From IMG/VR virus record IMGVR_UViG_3300046559_000784, positions 1 to 37,504 of that record: a stretch of 37,504 nt of DNA. One strand, written 5' to 3'. A program made the translations under genes and the position numbers. The notes beneath the pieces are model-generated. The model was given only the letters and a program-made list of their open reading frames with translations, made no database searches and had not been told where the DNA came from. How positions within the stretch are numbered: the stretch's first letter is position 1; each line of letters opens with the position of its first letter. Of the stretch, positions 15,475 to 25,081 are shown piece after piece. This DNA comes from a virus.

Positions 15475-18075
15475 ATGCCCAGCCTGCCTCCCGTCTTCAT
15501 GGAGTTCCTCGGCTCGGCCAAGGGCGTCAAACTGGCCGCCGCGGAGAGCAAGGTCGCCCTGGCCGAGGCGGACGCCGCCGGGGCCGGGGCGTTCCAGAAG
15601 TCCGGGATGCTCGGCAAGGCCGCCCTGGCCGGGCTCGGGGTCGCGGCGTTCGAGGCCGGCAAGAAGGCCGTGAACGCCGCGATGGACTTCCAGACCCAGA
15701 TGACCCGGGTCCGGACGGGCGCCGGCGAGGCCCAGGCCAACATGGCGCAGGTCTCCCAGGGCGTCCTGTCGATGGCCGGCGCGGTCGGCCAGACCACCGA
15801 GCACCTGACCGCCGGTCTCTACAACGTCGAGTCCGCGGGTTTCCGCGGCGGCGCCGCGCTGGAGGTCCTCAAGGACTCCGCGATGGGTGCGAAGGTCGGC
15901 GCCGCCGAACTGTCGACCATGGCGGACGCCGTCACCACCGGCCTCAACGCCTACAGCCTCGGGGCGGACCACGCCGCCGAGGTGACGAACGCGCTGATCG
16001 CCACCGAGGCGAGCGGCAAGACCAACCTGGAGGACCTCGCGGGGTCGATGTCCTCGATCCTGCCGGCGGCGTCCGCGGCGCACGTCGGGCTGCAGGAGAT
16101 CCTCGCCGCGATGGCCACGATCACCGCGCAGGGCACCCCGGCCGCCAACGCCGCGACGTACCTGCGGCAGACGATCGGCGCGCTGTCCAACCCCAGCGGC
16201 AAGGCCGCCCAGGAGATGAAGTCCCTCGGGCTGAACGCCGTGGAGGTCGGGCAGAACCTCGGCAAGAACGGCCTCGCCTCCACGCTGGAGATGCTGACCA
16301 ACGCGATCACGCAGCGGATGGGCCCGGCCGGGACGGTGCTGATCGAGCACCTGCGCAAGGCGAGCCAGAACACCACCGAGTACCAGAAGGTCCTGGCGGG
16401 CCTCGGGCCGGACCAGCAGACCTACATCGGGGCGCTGGCCACCATGGTCGGCGGCACCAAGAGCATGCAGGCCGCGCTGCAGTTGACCGGCCCGCACATG
16501 AAAACCTTCCAGGACAACATCAAGGGCATCCGCGACCACGTCGAGGAGGCGCACGGCTCGATCGAGGGCTGGGCCGACGTCCAGGCCAACACCAGCCAGA
16601 AGATCGACCGCGCGAAGGCGTCCGCGGGGGCGCTGGCGATCCAGATCGGCCAGTACCTCCTGCCCGTGGTCGACCGGGTCGCCGCGGCGGTCGCGGCGGC
16701 GTCCGTGTGGGTCACCCAGCACACCGCAGTGGCCAAGGCGTTGGCGATCGTGATCGGCGGCGTCCTCGTCTTCGCGCTCGGCGCCCTGGCCGCCGGCCTG
16801 TACGCGGTGGCCGCGGCCGCCGCCACCAACCCCGTGACGTGGATCATCCTCGGGGTGGTCGCGCTGGTCGCCGCAATCGTGCTCCTGGTCATGCACTGGC
16901 GGCAGGTCTGGGACTGGATCAAGGGCGCCGCCACCGCCGTCTCCCACGCGATCGCCGACGCCTGGCACTGGCTCGCGAGCGAGACGAGCTCGGTGTGGCA
17001 GTCCATCGTCGGCTGGGTAACCGGCGCCTGGCACAGCATCGAGGCGTTCTTCGCCGCCGCCTGGCACGCGGTCGCCGACCCGATCGTCGCCGCCTGGCAC
17101 TGGATCGAGAACGTCACCTCCACCGTGTGGAACAGCATCAGCGCGTTCTTCATGAAGTGGTGGCCGTTGCTGCTGGTGATTTTCATGACGCCGATCGCGG
17201 TCTTGATGGCGACCTGGAATCATTTCCATGCGCAGATCATTTCGACGGCCACCGCGATCTGGATGGGCCTGTCCAGCTTCTTTTCCATGATCTGGGGTGG
17301 AATTACCGCACTTGCGAGCGCCACCTGGACGGGGATCAAGCTCGCTGTCGTAAATCCGATTCTCTGGGTCTACGACCAGCTGGTTTCGATCTGGGGCACG
17401 GTGTCGTCCTGGCTCGGCCAGGCGTGGGGCGAAATCAGGCACCTCGCATCTCTGACCTGGCTCGGGATCAAACTGGCCATCATCAACCCCGTGTTGGAGA
17501 TCTGGCACCAGGTGAGCTCCATCTTCGACCGGGTGTCCAGCGCGATCGGCGGTGCCCTGACCCGGGCCTGGAACGCGGTGAAGGACATCGGATCGAAGTT
17601 CCTGTCCATCGGTCGGGACATCGTCATGGGCATCGTCCACGGCATCGAGCACGCCGGATCGGCGCTGTTCAACACGCTCAAGAACCTCGCCGGCGACGCA
17701 CTGAACTCCGCGAAGTCCTTCCTCGGCATCAACTCGCCGAGCAAGCTCTTCGCCGACCACGTCGGCCAGTCGATCCCGGAGGGCATCGCCGCGGGCATCC
17801 AGGCGCACGCCGCCTACGCCACCGACGCGGTCACCTCGCTGGCCGGCCGGGTCCTGGGCGCCGGGCAGCTCGGCGGCAGTCTCGGCCTCGGCCTGGCCGG
17901 CGGCGGCTCCCTGGCGCTCCCACCCGGCGGGGGCGGCGGGGCCCCGGTCATCAACAACCACTTCCACATCGCGGGCAGCGTGCTGGCCGAGCGGCAGCTG
18001 ATCGACCTGGTGCGGCAGGGCAACCTTCAGGACGCCGCCCGCAACTCGAGCACGTACCCGCCCTACCAGCGCTGA
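15475..18075 (+). CDS. Tape measure protein (TP901-type)
   Basis: An 866-residue tape measure that sets tail length. Residues about 30-290 are the TP901 core (ETTEH-like GQTTEHLTAGLYNVESAGF, LEDLAGSMSSILPAA, GTPAANAATYLRQTI). Hydrophobic segments lie at about 415-475 (IVIGGVLVFALGALAAG, IILGVVALVAAIVLLV). A Trp-rich repeat region follows (WHWLASETSSVWQSIVG, WHSIEAFF, WHWIENVTSTVW), then a Gly-rich C-terminus (GGGGGAPVINNHFHIAG). ATG 15475 has a gaggggg box. Bases about 17160-17480 are clearly more AT-rich than their flanks, suggesting mosaic exchange. Confidence 0.93.
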   Translation: MPSLPPVFMEFLGSAKGVKLAAAESKVALAEADAAGAGAFQKSGMLGKAALAGLGVAAFEAGKKAVNAAMDFQTQMTRVRTGAGEAQANMAQVSQGVLSMAGAVGQTTEHLTAGLYNVESAGFRGGAALEVLKDSAMGAKVGAAELSTMADAVTTGLNAYSLGADHAAEVTNALIATEASGKTNLEDLAGSMSSILPAASAAHVGLQEILAAMATITAQGTPAANAATYLRQTIGALSNPSGKAAQEMKSLGLNAVEVGQNLGKNGLASTLEMLTNAITQRMGPAGTVLIEHLRKASQNTTEYQKVLAGLGPDQQTYIGALATMVGGTKSMQAALQLTGPHMKTFQDNIKGIRDHVEEAHGSIEGWADVQANTSQKIDRAKASAGALAIQIGQYLLPVVDRVAAAVAAASVWVTQHTAVAKALAIVIGGVLVFALGALAAGLYAVAAAAATNPVTWIILGVVALVAAIVLLVMHWRQVWDWIKGAATAVSHAIADAWHWLASETSSVWQSIVGWVTGAWHSIEAFFAAAWHAVADPIVAAWHWIENVTSTVWNSISAFFMKWWPLLLVIFMTPIAVLMATWNHFHAQIISTATAIWMGLSSFFSMIWGGITALASATWTGIKLAVVNPILWVYDQLVSIWGTVSSWLGQAWGEIRHLASLTWLGIKLAIINPVLEIWHQVSSIFDRVSSAIGGALTRAWNAVKDIGSKFLSIGRDIVMGIVHGIEHAGSALFNTLKNLAGDALNSAKSFLGINSPSKLFADHVGQSIPEGIAAGIQAHAAYATDAVTSLAGRVLGAGQLGGSLGLGLAGGGSLALPPGGGGGAPVINNHFHIAGSVLAERQLIDLVRQGNLQDAARNSSTYPPYQR

Positions 18076-18093
18076 CCCCGGGAGGCACCCTCG

Positions 18094-20934
18094 ATGGCGA
18101 TCAACCCGAACTGGCCGCTCATCGAGGAGGCCTGGGGCCCCTACTGGAACATCACCGGCGGCTCGATCCAGCCCAACCGCTGGGCCGAGATCGCCTCCCC
18201 GGTCATCGGCACCGCCAGCAGCCAGGCCGGCAAGCAGTACGAACTCGACCAGGCCCGCTCCGGCGAGTACCGCCTTACCCTCGACAACACCGACGCCGTC
18301 TTCGACCCGTCGAACACCGCCTCCCCCTACGCGGGGAAGGTGGTGCCGTTCCAGCCGATCCGCCGCCGAGCCCAGTACCCGGCCTCGATCAACCTGCTGA
18401 ACCAGACGCAGGCCACCGGCGGCGACGTCGGCGGCCAGCCGCTCGGCGCGATCAACCCCACCGCCACGCAGATCTTCACCGACACCGACAGCGGCGGCGG
18501 TTCGATCGTGGCGTCCGGTACGGCGTTCCGCGGCTCCCGGGTGCTGCAGTTCGCCGTCCCGAACGCCACCGCGGCCGGCGCCCGGATCTGCTCCACGTCC
18601 GAGATGGCCGGTCGGCCCAGCACCACCTACACCGTGCAGATGCGGGTGCGGAACATCACGCCCAGCACGACGCTGCAGGTCAAGCCGCATGTCGGCTACT
18701 ACGCAACGCCGCTGGGCGGCGCCACCTACACGTTCGGCTCCACGGTCACCCTCACCGGGTCGGCGACCGCCGCCTGGACACTGATCACCGCGACCCTGAC
18801 CCTGCCGGCCGGCGTCCTCGGCATCAACATCGGCGTCACCGTCGCCGCGACCGCCGGCGCCGCCTGCACCGTCCAGATCGACGAGTGGCAGCTGGAGAAG
18901 GGCTCCTCCGCGTCCGCGTGGCAGCAGCCCGGCATTTGGTACAGCTGGTTCAGCGGCTTCATCGAGCGCTACCCGCAGAAGTGGACCGACCCGCGGTTCG
19001 CCACCGTCGACCTCACCTGTGTGGACGCCTTCGCGCTGCTGTCGCAGATCGCCATCGCCGACCCGCTACTGCAGGAGATCAGCACCCACGCGCCGCGTTT
19101 CGTGTACCCGCTGGGCGATCCACAGGGGTCGAGCGCGTTCGCGGATTCGGTCGGCACCAACCCGCCCGCGCAGCTCGCCGTGTCCAAGTACGGGGCCGGC
19201 ACTCTGGTCTCCGGCGCCCAGATCGCCTCGAACACCGCGGGCGGCACCTACACCGGCAGCACCGGGAGTGTCGTCGCCATCGACAACCCGAACCCGGCCA
19301 ACCCGTTCCCGAACTCGGCGACCTACATCGACCTGAGCGCCGCCGGCATCAAAGGCCCTGCCAGCTCCGCCGAGTGGGTGCGCGCCCTCGCCTTCCGCTA
19401 CCGCGGGCCCATGCCCAGCTCCGGCAACACCGCGGTCCTGTGGTCGTCCATGGACGGCCAGCGCGCCGGCGGCCAGCCGTCCGGGTCACGGGTCCTGCTG
19501 CAGATCTCCGACACCGGCAAGCCCGTGCTCATCCTGTGCGGCCCCACCGGAGCCAGCACCACGTTCCTCGCCGGCGGCGCCACCAACTGCGTGGACGGGA
19601 ACTGGCACTTCCTGATCTTCGGCTACAAGGCGGCCACCGCCCAGGTCCTCGTATCCCAGGACGGCGCCGCAGCAGCGTTCTACAGCGGCATCCCGTCGAA
19701 CATCGCCCCCTCCAACCTGATCTCCGACGCCCTGGGCGCCTACGTCGACCCCACCGTCGGCAACGGCACCGTCTGGAACTACCAGGGCGACATCTCCTTC
19801 GCCATGGAGTTCGGCTCCTTCCTGGACTCCACCACCATCACCGCCCTCTACAACGCGTGGAAGAACAGCTTCGCCGGCGACAGCTCCGATGCCCGCTACC
19901 GGCGGATCCTCGGCTGGGCCGGCTACGCAGGCACCGCCGCCCTCGACACCGGCCTGACGACCGCCATGGGCGCGGCCTCCGGCGGCACCGACGCCCTGTC
20001 CATGCTCGCCGACGTCGTCACCACCGAGAACGGCAACCACTACGTCAGCCGGTCCGGCGCGGTCACCTTCAAGGCCCGCTCCGCCCGCTACAACGCCCTC
20101 ACGCCCGTCTACGTGTTCGGCGACGGGCCCGGCGAGATCCCGTACGACCCCGGGATCAGCTTCGACTACGACCCCACCCGGCTCGGCAATTACGTCACTG
20201 CCACCCAGACCAGCACCGGTCAGGCGTTCAAGGCGAAGGACCAGGCGTCCATCACCGCCTACCTGGCACGCCCCCTGTCCCGGCAGATCAACACTCTGTC
20301 GGCTCTGGAGGTCCAGGACGCCGCGAACTACCTGCTGTCCCGCTACAGGCAGCCCGCCCTGCGCGTCTCCGCGATCACCCTCAACCCCGGCGCGAATCCG
20401 TCGCTGTGGCCCGTCTGCCTCTCCCTGGAGATCGGGATGCGCGTGACCGTCAACCGCCGCACGGCGGCCGGGACGCTCATCTCGCAGGCGTGCTTCATCG
20501 AGCAGATCCAGACGGCCACCGCCGGCGACAACTCGGCGACGTGGACCCTGCAACTCTCCCCGGCCGACACCACCCCGTACGGCCTGCTCGCGGCGTGGCA
20601 CACCACCCTGGCCACCAGCCCCGCCTCCGGCGTCACCACGATCACCGTCAACAACGCGGCCGGCCAGAACAACACCGACCCGCTGGCCGCCCAGCTCGCC
20701 CCCGGCGAGCAGATCATCCTCGGCAACGGCACCGCCAACCAGGAGACCGTCACCATCGCCTCCGTGGGCACCACCACCGCCGGGTGGACCACCGCCACGA
20801 TCACCCTCACCGCGGCCACCACCAAGGCCCACACTGCCGGCGACGTCGTCTGTGACGTCCTCCCGGCCGGCTACACCGACCCCACCACCTGGGACACCGT
20901 CAGCGCCCTCGACGCTCACACCCTCGCCTACTAG
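18094..20934 (+). CDS. Large minor tail protein with LamG-like lectin domain
   Basis: A 946-residue tail protein with a gggagg box. The N-terminal beta region (residues 1-110: GEYRLTLDNTDAVFDPSN) looks like a distal-tail/baseplate hub, followed by a carbohydrate-binding-like beta module (about 110-300). A concanavalin/LamG-type segment follows (about 430-560: ALAFRYRGPMPSSGNTAVLW, CVDGNWHFLIFGYKAA), then a hub-like C-terminus (SFDYDPTRLGNYV, RQINTLSALEVQDAANYLLS). Likely tail-tip adsorption protein contacting cell-wall sugars. Cell-surface binding is inferred, not shown. Confidence 0.8.
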   Translation: MAINPNWPLIEEAWGPYWNITGGSIQPNRWAEIASPVIGTASSQAGKQYELDQARSGEYRLTLDNTDAVFDPSNTASPYAGKVVPFQPIRRRAQYPASINLLNQTQATGGDVGGQPLGAINPTATQIFTDTDSGGGSIVASGTAFRGSRVLQFAVPNATAAGARICSTSEMAGRPSTTYTVQMRVRNITPSTTLQVKPHVGYYATPLGGATYTFGSTVTLTGSATAAWTLITATLTLPAGVLGINIGVTVAATAGAACTVQIDEWQLEKGSSASAWQQPGIWYSWFSGFIERYPQKWTDPRFATVDLTCVDAFALLSQIAIADPLLQEISTHAPRFVYPLGDPQGSSAFADSVGTNPPAQLAVSKYGAGTLVSGAQIASNTAGGTYTGSTGSVVAIDNPNPANPFPNSATYIDLSAAGIKGPASSAEWVRALAFRYRGPMPSSGNTAVLWSSMDGQRAGGQPSGSRVLLQISDTGKPVLILCGPTGASTTFLAGGATNCVDGNWHFLIFGYKAATAQVLVSQDGAAAAFYSGIPSNIAPSNLISDALGAYVDPTVGNGTVWNYQGDISFAMEFGSFLDSTTITALYNAWKNSFAGDSSDARYRRILGWAGYAGTAALDTGLTTAMGAASGGTDALSMLADVVTTENGNHYVSRSGAVTFKARSARYNALTPVYVFGDGPGEIPYDPGISFDYDPTRLGNYVTATQTSTGQAFKAKDQASITAYLARPLSRQINTLSALEVQDAANYLLSRYRQPALRVSAITLNPGANPSLWPVCLSLEIGMRVTVNRRTAAGTLISQACFIEQIQTATAGDNSATWTLQLSPADTTPYGLLAAWHTTLATSPASGVTTITVNNAAGQNNTDPLAAQLAPGEQIILGNGTANQETVTIASVGTTTAGWTTATITLTAATTKAHTAGDVVCDVLPAGYTDPTTWDTVSALDAHTLAY

Positions 20935-20943
20935 GAGCCCGAC

Positions 20944-21477
20944 GTGACAGCCCCGCCCGTCGCCGCCCAGAACTGGGTCCCCGGGAACTACGACACCGCC
21001 GCCGCACTCAACGCCCTCGGCTCGGCCGTCAACTTCTCCCTGGGGCCGCCCGAGTTCGCCGGCTACCAGAACATCGTCCAGTCCATCCCGAGCTCCACCT
21101 GGACGGCCCTGCTGCTCGACACCGAACGGGAGGACACCGCCGGCGGCCACAGCACCGTCACCAACACCTCGCGGTACGTCGTCCAGTACGACGGCACCTA
21201 CATCTGCAACGGCGTCTTCGCGCCCGCGATCAACGCCACCGGGTTCCGCGCCGCCCGCCTGCAGAAGAACGGCTCCCCCATCCTCGGCGGCGCCGCCTAC
21301 CTGCCGAACGCCTCCGGGTCCGTCGAGATGGGCATCGTCACCCCCACGACGTCGATCCAGTGCGTCACCGGCGACTACATCGAGGTCGCCGGCTACCAGT
21401 CGTCCGGCGGCGCACTCAACACCGTCCTCGACGCCGACCTGCGCACCGCGCTGTGGGTGAGGTTCTCCCATGTCTGA
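20944..21477 (+). CDS. Tail-tip/fibre protein, C1q/TNF-like beta fold
   Basis: A 177-residue protein after the large tail gene. Residues about 45-177 show the jelly-roll pattern common in actinophage fibres: [65 protein letters not shown]. The N-terminus (NWVPGNYDTAAALNALGSAV) is a tail-attachment-type segment. GTG start. Probable receptor-binding or trimeric fibre tip. Confidence 0.65.
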   Translation: MTAPPVAAQNWVPGNYDTAAALNALGSAVNFSLGPPEFAGYQNIVQSIPSSTWTALLLDTEREDTAGGHSTVTNTSRYVVQYDGTYICNGVFAPAINATGFRAARLQKNGSPILGGAAYLPNASGSVEMGIVTPTTSIQCVTGDYIEVAGYQSSGGALNTVLDADLRTALWVRFSHV

Positions 21478-21784
21478 GCAGCCCCTCGCCGAGACCCCGG
21501 CCGGCCCGACGTGCGGCGCCTGCCCCGCCCCGGCCGTCGTCCAGTGGCAACGCCGCTCCGCCGCCGACCCGGAGCACACCGACGCCGTGTACTCCTGCGG
21601 CCCGCACGCGATCACCCTCGACGCGGCCGCCCACATCCACCAGGCGGCGTGCACCGCGCCCGACCCGGCCACCGCACCGGCCTGCACGTGCACGCCAGAG
21701 CCGCTGCCGCCGGAGGAGCCGTTGTCGTCCGGCCCGACCACCACGCTGCCCACCGGCTGGGTCGTCCCCGCCGACCCGGCCTGA
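21470..21784 (+). CDS. Small Cys/Pro-rich protein in tail-lysis gap
   Basis: A 104-residue protein overlapping the fibre gene by 8 bp. It has Cys/His pairs that look metal-binding ([27 protein letters not shown]) and a Pro-rich, acidic C-terminus. Similar short zinc-finger-like ORFs follow tail genes in Streptomyces phages. Followed by a terminator hairpin. Function unknown. Confidence 0.6.
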   Translation: MSEQPLAETPAGPTCGACPAPAVVQWQRRSAADPEHTDAVYSCGPHAITLDAAAHIHQAACTAPDPATAPACTCTPEPLPPEEPLSSGPTTTLPTGWVVPADPA

Positions 21785-21798
21785 CACCCCGCCACCCC

Positions 21799-21826
21799 AG
21801 CCCCCGAGCCGCCCGGCCCGGGGGCT
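21799..21826. terminator. Terminator hairpin between tail and lysis genes
   Basis: 8-bp perfect stem, agcccccg (21799-21806) with cgggggct (21819-21826), 12-nt loop. Separates tail transcription from the protease/endolysin cassette. Confidence 0.6.
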
Positions 21827-21846
21827 CACGCATACCCGGAGAGCCC

Positions 21847-22665
21847 ATGCCCACTCGCACGTACGGCCGCCTCGTCCAGCACGACGCCCGCTCCAGAGCC
21901 TTCGCGCACCCCCAGCTGCCCGCCGCCGCCCTGCGCTCCACCGCCTGGACCAGGCGGACGCCGATCCTCGACCAGGGCCAGCTCCGCAGCTGCACCGGCA
22001 ACGCCGGCACGGGCTGGCTCGGCACCGACTCGGCCGGCCGGACCGCCACCACCGCGGTCACCATCTCGCCGGCGGCCGCCGCCGCGTCGCACGGCCGCTT
22101 CAAGGCCGGCCGCCACGTCCTCGACGAGGCCTTCGCCGTCGCGCTCTACAGCCTGGCGACCGTGCTGGACGGCCTCGACGGCACGTACCCGCCGACCGAC
22201 TGCGGCAGCTCCGGCCTCGGCGTCGCCAAGGCCCTGCGCACGCTGGGCCTGGCTTCCGCCTACACCCACGGCTTCTCGGAGCGGGCGCTCGCCACCGCGC
22301 TGCAGTCCGGCCCCGTCATCATCGGCATCCCCTGGTACTTCTCCATGGAGACCCCCGAGTCGTCCGGCCGGATCCGCGTCGACGAGACGTCCGGCCTCGC
22401 CGGCGGCCACGAGGTCGAGATCGCCGCCTACGACCACGAGGGCGGCCGCTACTGGATCACCAACAGCTGGGGCACCGGCTGGGGCATCAGCGGCCGGGCC
22501 TGGATCACCACCGCCGACCTCGCCCAGCTCCTGGCGCACGGCGGCGACATCACCGTCCCGCACCCCGCCCCCGCCGCCGCACCCGGGCCGGCCGTGCCGG
22601 CCCCGCGCGCGGCCCGCGGCCCGCTCGCACGCCTGCGCGACCGCCTCTGCCGGAAGGACTCTTGA
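21847..22665 (+). CDS. Papain-like (C1 family) cysteine protease
   Basis: A 272-residue protein with a complete papain-type active site: oxyanion Q43 and nucleophile C49 in [13 protein letters not shown]188 in [12 protein letters not shown]206 in [12 protein letters not shown], all in the order of clan CA C1 peptidases. No signal peptide, so it acts in the cytoplasm or on the virion unless released by the holins. The C-terminus is Ala/Pro-rich then basic ([16 protein letters not shown]). It lies between tail genes and endolysin. It could process a structural protein, trim host surface proteins or help lysis; which is unknown. ATG overlaps none of the flanking genes on its left; its stop overlaps the endolysin ATG by one base. 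Confidence 0.85.
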   Translation: MPTRTYGRLVQHDARSRAFAHPQLPAAALRSTAWTRRTPILDQGQLRSCTGNAGTGWLGTDSAGRTATTAVTISPAAAAASHGRFKAGRHVLDEAFAVALYSLATVLDGLDGTYPPTDCGSSGLGVAKALRTLGLASAYTHGFSERALATALQSGPVIIGIPWYFSMETPESSGRIRVDETSGLAGGHEVEIAAYDHEGGRYWITNSWGTGWGISGRAWITTADLAQLLAHGGDITVPHPAPAAAPGPAVPAPRAARGPLARLRDRLCRKDS

Positions 22666-23555
22666 TGCCCGACCTGTACCTGCCCGGCGCCGAGCGCCAC
22701 GACCTGACGTCCGGAGCGATGGCGGGCGACGGCGGCGCCCGCACCATCTGGCACATCACCTGGGACCGCAACGCCACCGCGGCCGCGCCGGCGGACCTGC
22801 TGCCGTTCGACGCCCTGGCCGGCTATTTCGCCGGGGACGGCGCGGGGGTGGCGCCGCACGTGCTGTGGGACCCGTTCACCGGCCGCACCGCGCAGTTCCA
22901 CCCCGCCACCCAGTTCAGCAAGAGCGTGGTCAACGCCCCGGGCGGGGTGGAGACGAACCGCAAGGGCAACGTCTGCATCCAGATCGAGAGCCTGTTCTTC
23001 CCGTACTGCCGCGTGGCTGGCCGGGTGTACGCGACGCTGGCTGACACCCCGTGCGTCGGCCTCGGCGGGATCGTCGACTGGCTGCGGTCCTGGGGCGTCC
23101 CGGACGTCTGGCCGATGGGCGTACCCACCTGGTCGGCCAACCGTTCGGCCGCGACCTGGGACAGCCACAGCGGCCACTACGGCCACTCGCAGGTGCCGGA
23201 GAACGACCACACCGACCCGGGGCCCATGCCGAACCTGTTCGGCGCCGCACCGGCTCCGTCGCCGACCCCGGCGCCCCGGCCCCCGGCCGTCCCGGCGCCG
23301 CCCTACGCCGCGTACGACGGCCACGAGCTGGTGAACCTCACCGTGTCCGACCGGGCCCGGATGTGGCAGGCCTACATGGCCTGGCGCGGCTGGCCCATCA
23401 AGGTCGACGGCGAGTACGGCCCGGCCTCCGCCGCGGTGTGCGTGAAGTTCCAGGACCAGTGCCGGGCCGAGGGCCACGGCGTCGGCCGGTCCGACGGCAT
23501 CGTCGGCCCCCGCACCTGGGCCATGACCCAGAACAAGCCCCGTACCGACGCCTGA
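22665..23555 (+). CDS. Endolysin: amidase_2/PGRP domain plus peptidoglycan-binding domain
   Basis: A 296-residue lysin that cuts the amide bond between muramic acid and the stem peptide. Catalytic domain residues about 20-190: WHITWDRN with H30, and SGHYGHSQVPENDHTDPG holding the second zinc ligands (H174 and H182 region). A Pro-rich linker (about 195-213) leads to a C-terminal peptidoglycan-binding domain (about 220-290: RGWPIKVDGEYGP, DGIVGPRTW). The ATG overlaps the protease stop, so the two are coupled. Followed by holin-type genes. Confidence 0.92.
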   Translation: MPDLYLPGAERHDLTSGAMAGDGGARTIWHITWDRNATAAAPADLLPFDALAGYFAGDGAGVAPHVLWDPFTGRTAQFHPATQFSKSVVNAPGGVETNRKGNVCIQIESLFFPYCRVAGRVYATLADTPCVGLGGIVDWLRSWGVPDVWPMGVPTWSANRSAATWDSHSGHYGHSQVPENDHTDPGPMPNLFGAAPAPSPTPAPRPPAVPAPPYAAYDGHELVNLTVSDRARMWQAYMAWRGWPIKVDGEYGPASAAVCVKFQDQCRAEGHGVGRSDGIVGPRTWAMTQNKPRTDA

Positions 23556-23567
23556 TCGGAGATCAGC

Positions 23568-23795
23568 ATGCCCAGCAGAAAGTACCTGGTCGACCTCGGC
23601 GAGCGCGTCGGCGCGACCGCCGGCGAGGCAGGCCTGTCCGTCCTGATCACCGACCTGGGCAGCCTGCCCCAGTGGTGGGTCCTGCTCCTGCTCCCCGCCC
23701 TGGCCGCCGCGAAGGGCGGCCTCGCGGCGTTCCTCGGCCGCAAGGGCACCCCGTCGCTGCTCCCGGCGGACGCGGACCCGGCGAGCCGCCCGTGA
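23568..23795 (+). CDS. Holin-like membrane protein
   Basis: A 75-residue protein next to the endolysin. One clear membrane segment (PQWWVLLLLPALAAAKGGLAAFL, about residues 34-56) follows a short hydrophilic N-terminus. Size and place fit an actinophage (r1t/LLH-type) holin. ATG with a cggaga box. It would open the membrane to let the lysin out. Confidence 0.7.
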   Translation: MPSRKYLVDLGERVGATAGEAGLSVLITDLGSLPQWWVLLLLPALAAAKGGLAAFLGRKGTPSLLPADADPASRP

Positions 23796-24157
23796 GCGAC
23801 TCCACCGGCATAGCGTCCGTCGACCACCTCGTGACCTGGTCGGTGGCAGTCGCGGCCGTCGTCGGCCTGGTCGCGATGGTCTGGCGGGCGGCCCGGGGGA
23901 TCGCGCGGCGCCTGGACCACCTGCTCGACGACTGGGCGGGCGAGCCGGCCCGGCCCGGCGTCCCCGCCCGCCCGGGCCTGGTCGAGCGGATCGCCCGCAT
24001 CGAGGACCGGCAGCTACAGCAGGGCGCGCGCCTGGCCGCGATCGAGCACGAGCTCCACCCCAACAGCGGGTCGTCGCTGCGGGACGCCGTCGACCGGGTC
24101 GAGCGGCACGTGTGCCCGCCGCCCGCCCCCGAGGAACCGTCGTTACCCGTCCGGTAG
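23792..24157 (+). CDS. Second lysis-region membrane protein (DUF2746-like)
   Basis: A 121-residue protein with an N-terminal membrane segment (about residues 13-33: WSVAVAAVVGLVAMVW), then a long charged coiled coil. It ends with ELHPNSGSSLRDAVDRVERHV, the hallmark sequence of the DUF2746 proteins found beside holins in many actinophages. GTG overlaps the previous stop. It may be the second holin or a pinholin partner, or a spanin-like linker; not proved. Confidence 0.7.
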   Translation: MSDSTGIASVDHLVTWSVAVAAVVGLVAMVWRAARGIARRLDHLLDDWAGEPARPGVPARPGLVERIARIEDRQLQQGARLAAIEHELHPNSGSSLRDAVDRVERHVCPPPAPEEPSLPVR

Positions 24158-24192
24158 CCGCCGACCGGCACGCCACCACCACCAGCACGACG

Positions 24193-24220
24193 AAGGGCCG
24201 CCCATCCCCGGGCGGCCCTT
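24193..24220. terminator. Terminator hairpin after lysis cassette
   Basis: 11-bp perfect stem, aagggccgccc (24193-24203) with gggcggccctt (24210-24220), followed by ttcac. Ends late transcription before the antirepressor. Confidence 0.75.
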
Positions 24221-24253
24221 TCACGTTCCCACCTGACAGAGAGGCAGAACCGC

Positions 24254-25075
24254 ATGACCATCATGCCCTACACCTTCCCCGACACACAGCAGCCGATCCG
24301 AACCGTCACCGTCGACGGTGAGCCCTGGTTCGTGGCCCGCGACGTCGCGGACGTCCTGGCGATCCAGAACGTCCGGCAGCTCCTCCCCTCGCTCGACGCG
24401 CGTGATGTATCCAGTGCATACGTCACCGACGCCCTCGGCCGCGAGCAGCAGACTGCGACGGTGAACGAGTCCGGTCTGTACGAGCTGGTGTTCAAGTCCC
24501 GCCGCCCGGAGGCCCGGGCGTTCCGGCGCTGGATCACCCACGAGGTGATCCCCTCGATCCGCCGGACCGGGCACTACGGTGCCCCGCCGGCGGCCGCCCC
24601 GGCCGTTCCCGAGCTCAGCCGCATGGAGATTCTCCAGATGGCGATCGACTCGGAGCAGGGGCGCCTGGTCGCCGAGGCCCGCGTCGCCGAGCTGGAGCCC
24701 GCGGCCGCCGCCTGGGACCAGCTCGCCGCCAGCGATCAGGACTTCTCGGTCCGGGAGGCCGCGCTGATCCTGGGCCGCGACCCGCACATCGACACCGGCG
24801 AGCGGCGGCTGTTCGCCGTCCTGCGCGGCGGTGGGCTGATCGACCGGCAGGACCGGCCGTATCAGCGGCACGCGCACCACGTCCGGCTCCGGCCCCGCTC
24901 GTACCGCGACCCGGTGACGGGCCTGGACACCCCGGCCAAGGCCCAGGTCCGCGTGACCGTGGCCGGCCTGCAGTACCTGCACCGGCGCCTCGGCGGCGCC
25001 GTCAGCATCCACCACCACATCGCCGACCACCAGCTCGCCACCGACGGCGACGCACTCTTCGCACTGCCCCGCTGA
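24254..25075 (+). CDS. BRO-N / KilAC antirepressor-like protein
   Basis: A 273-residue DNA-binding protein. N-terminal BRO domain (about 10-110: VDGEPWFVARDVADVL, ESGLYELVFKSRRPEARAF, ITHEVIPSIRRTGHY). A helical linker follows (MEILQMAIDSEQGRLVAEARVAELE, about 120-145). C-terminal KilAC domain (about 155-260: FSVREAALILG, LFAVLRGGGLIDRQDRPYQRH, VAGLQYLHRRLGG). Such proteins antagonise phage repressors. It sits just after the lysis cassette and before the XRE-TPR regulator, so that regulator is an obvious candidate partner (inference). ATG 24254 with a gagaggcag box. Confidence 0.88.
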   Translation: MTIMPYTFPDTQQPIRTVTVDGEPWFVARDVADVLAIQNVRQLLPSLDARDVSSAYVTDALGREQQTATVNESGLYELVFKSRRPEARAFRRWITHEVIPSIRRTGHYGAPPAAAPAVPELSRMEILQMAIDSEQGRLVAEARVAELEPAAAAWDQLAASDQDFSVREAALILGRDPHIDTGERRLFAVLRGGGLIDRQDRPYQRHAHHVRLRPRSYRDPVTGLDTPAKAQVRVTVAGLQYLHRRLGGAVSIHHHIADHQLATDGDALFALPR

Positions 25076-25081
25076 AGCGCA

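Noticed and set aside
15355-18690. 1111-codon minus-strand open frame
   Set aside because: Antisense of the tape measure gene; low complexity and no domain. Similar minus-strand frames at 747-2843, 5537-7696 and 19486-21795 were rejected for the same reason.
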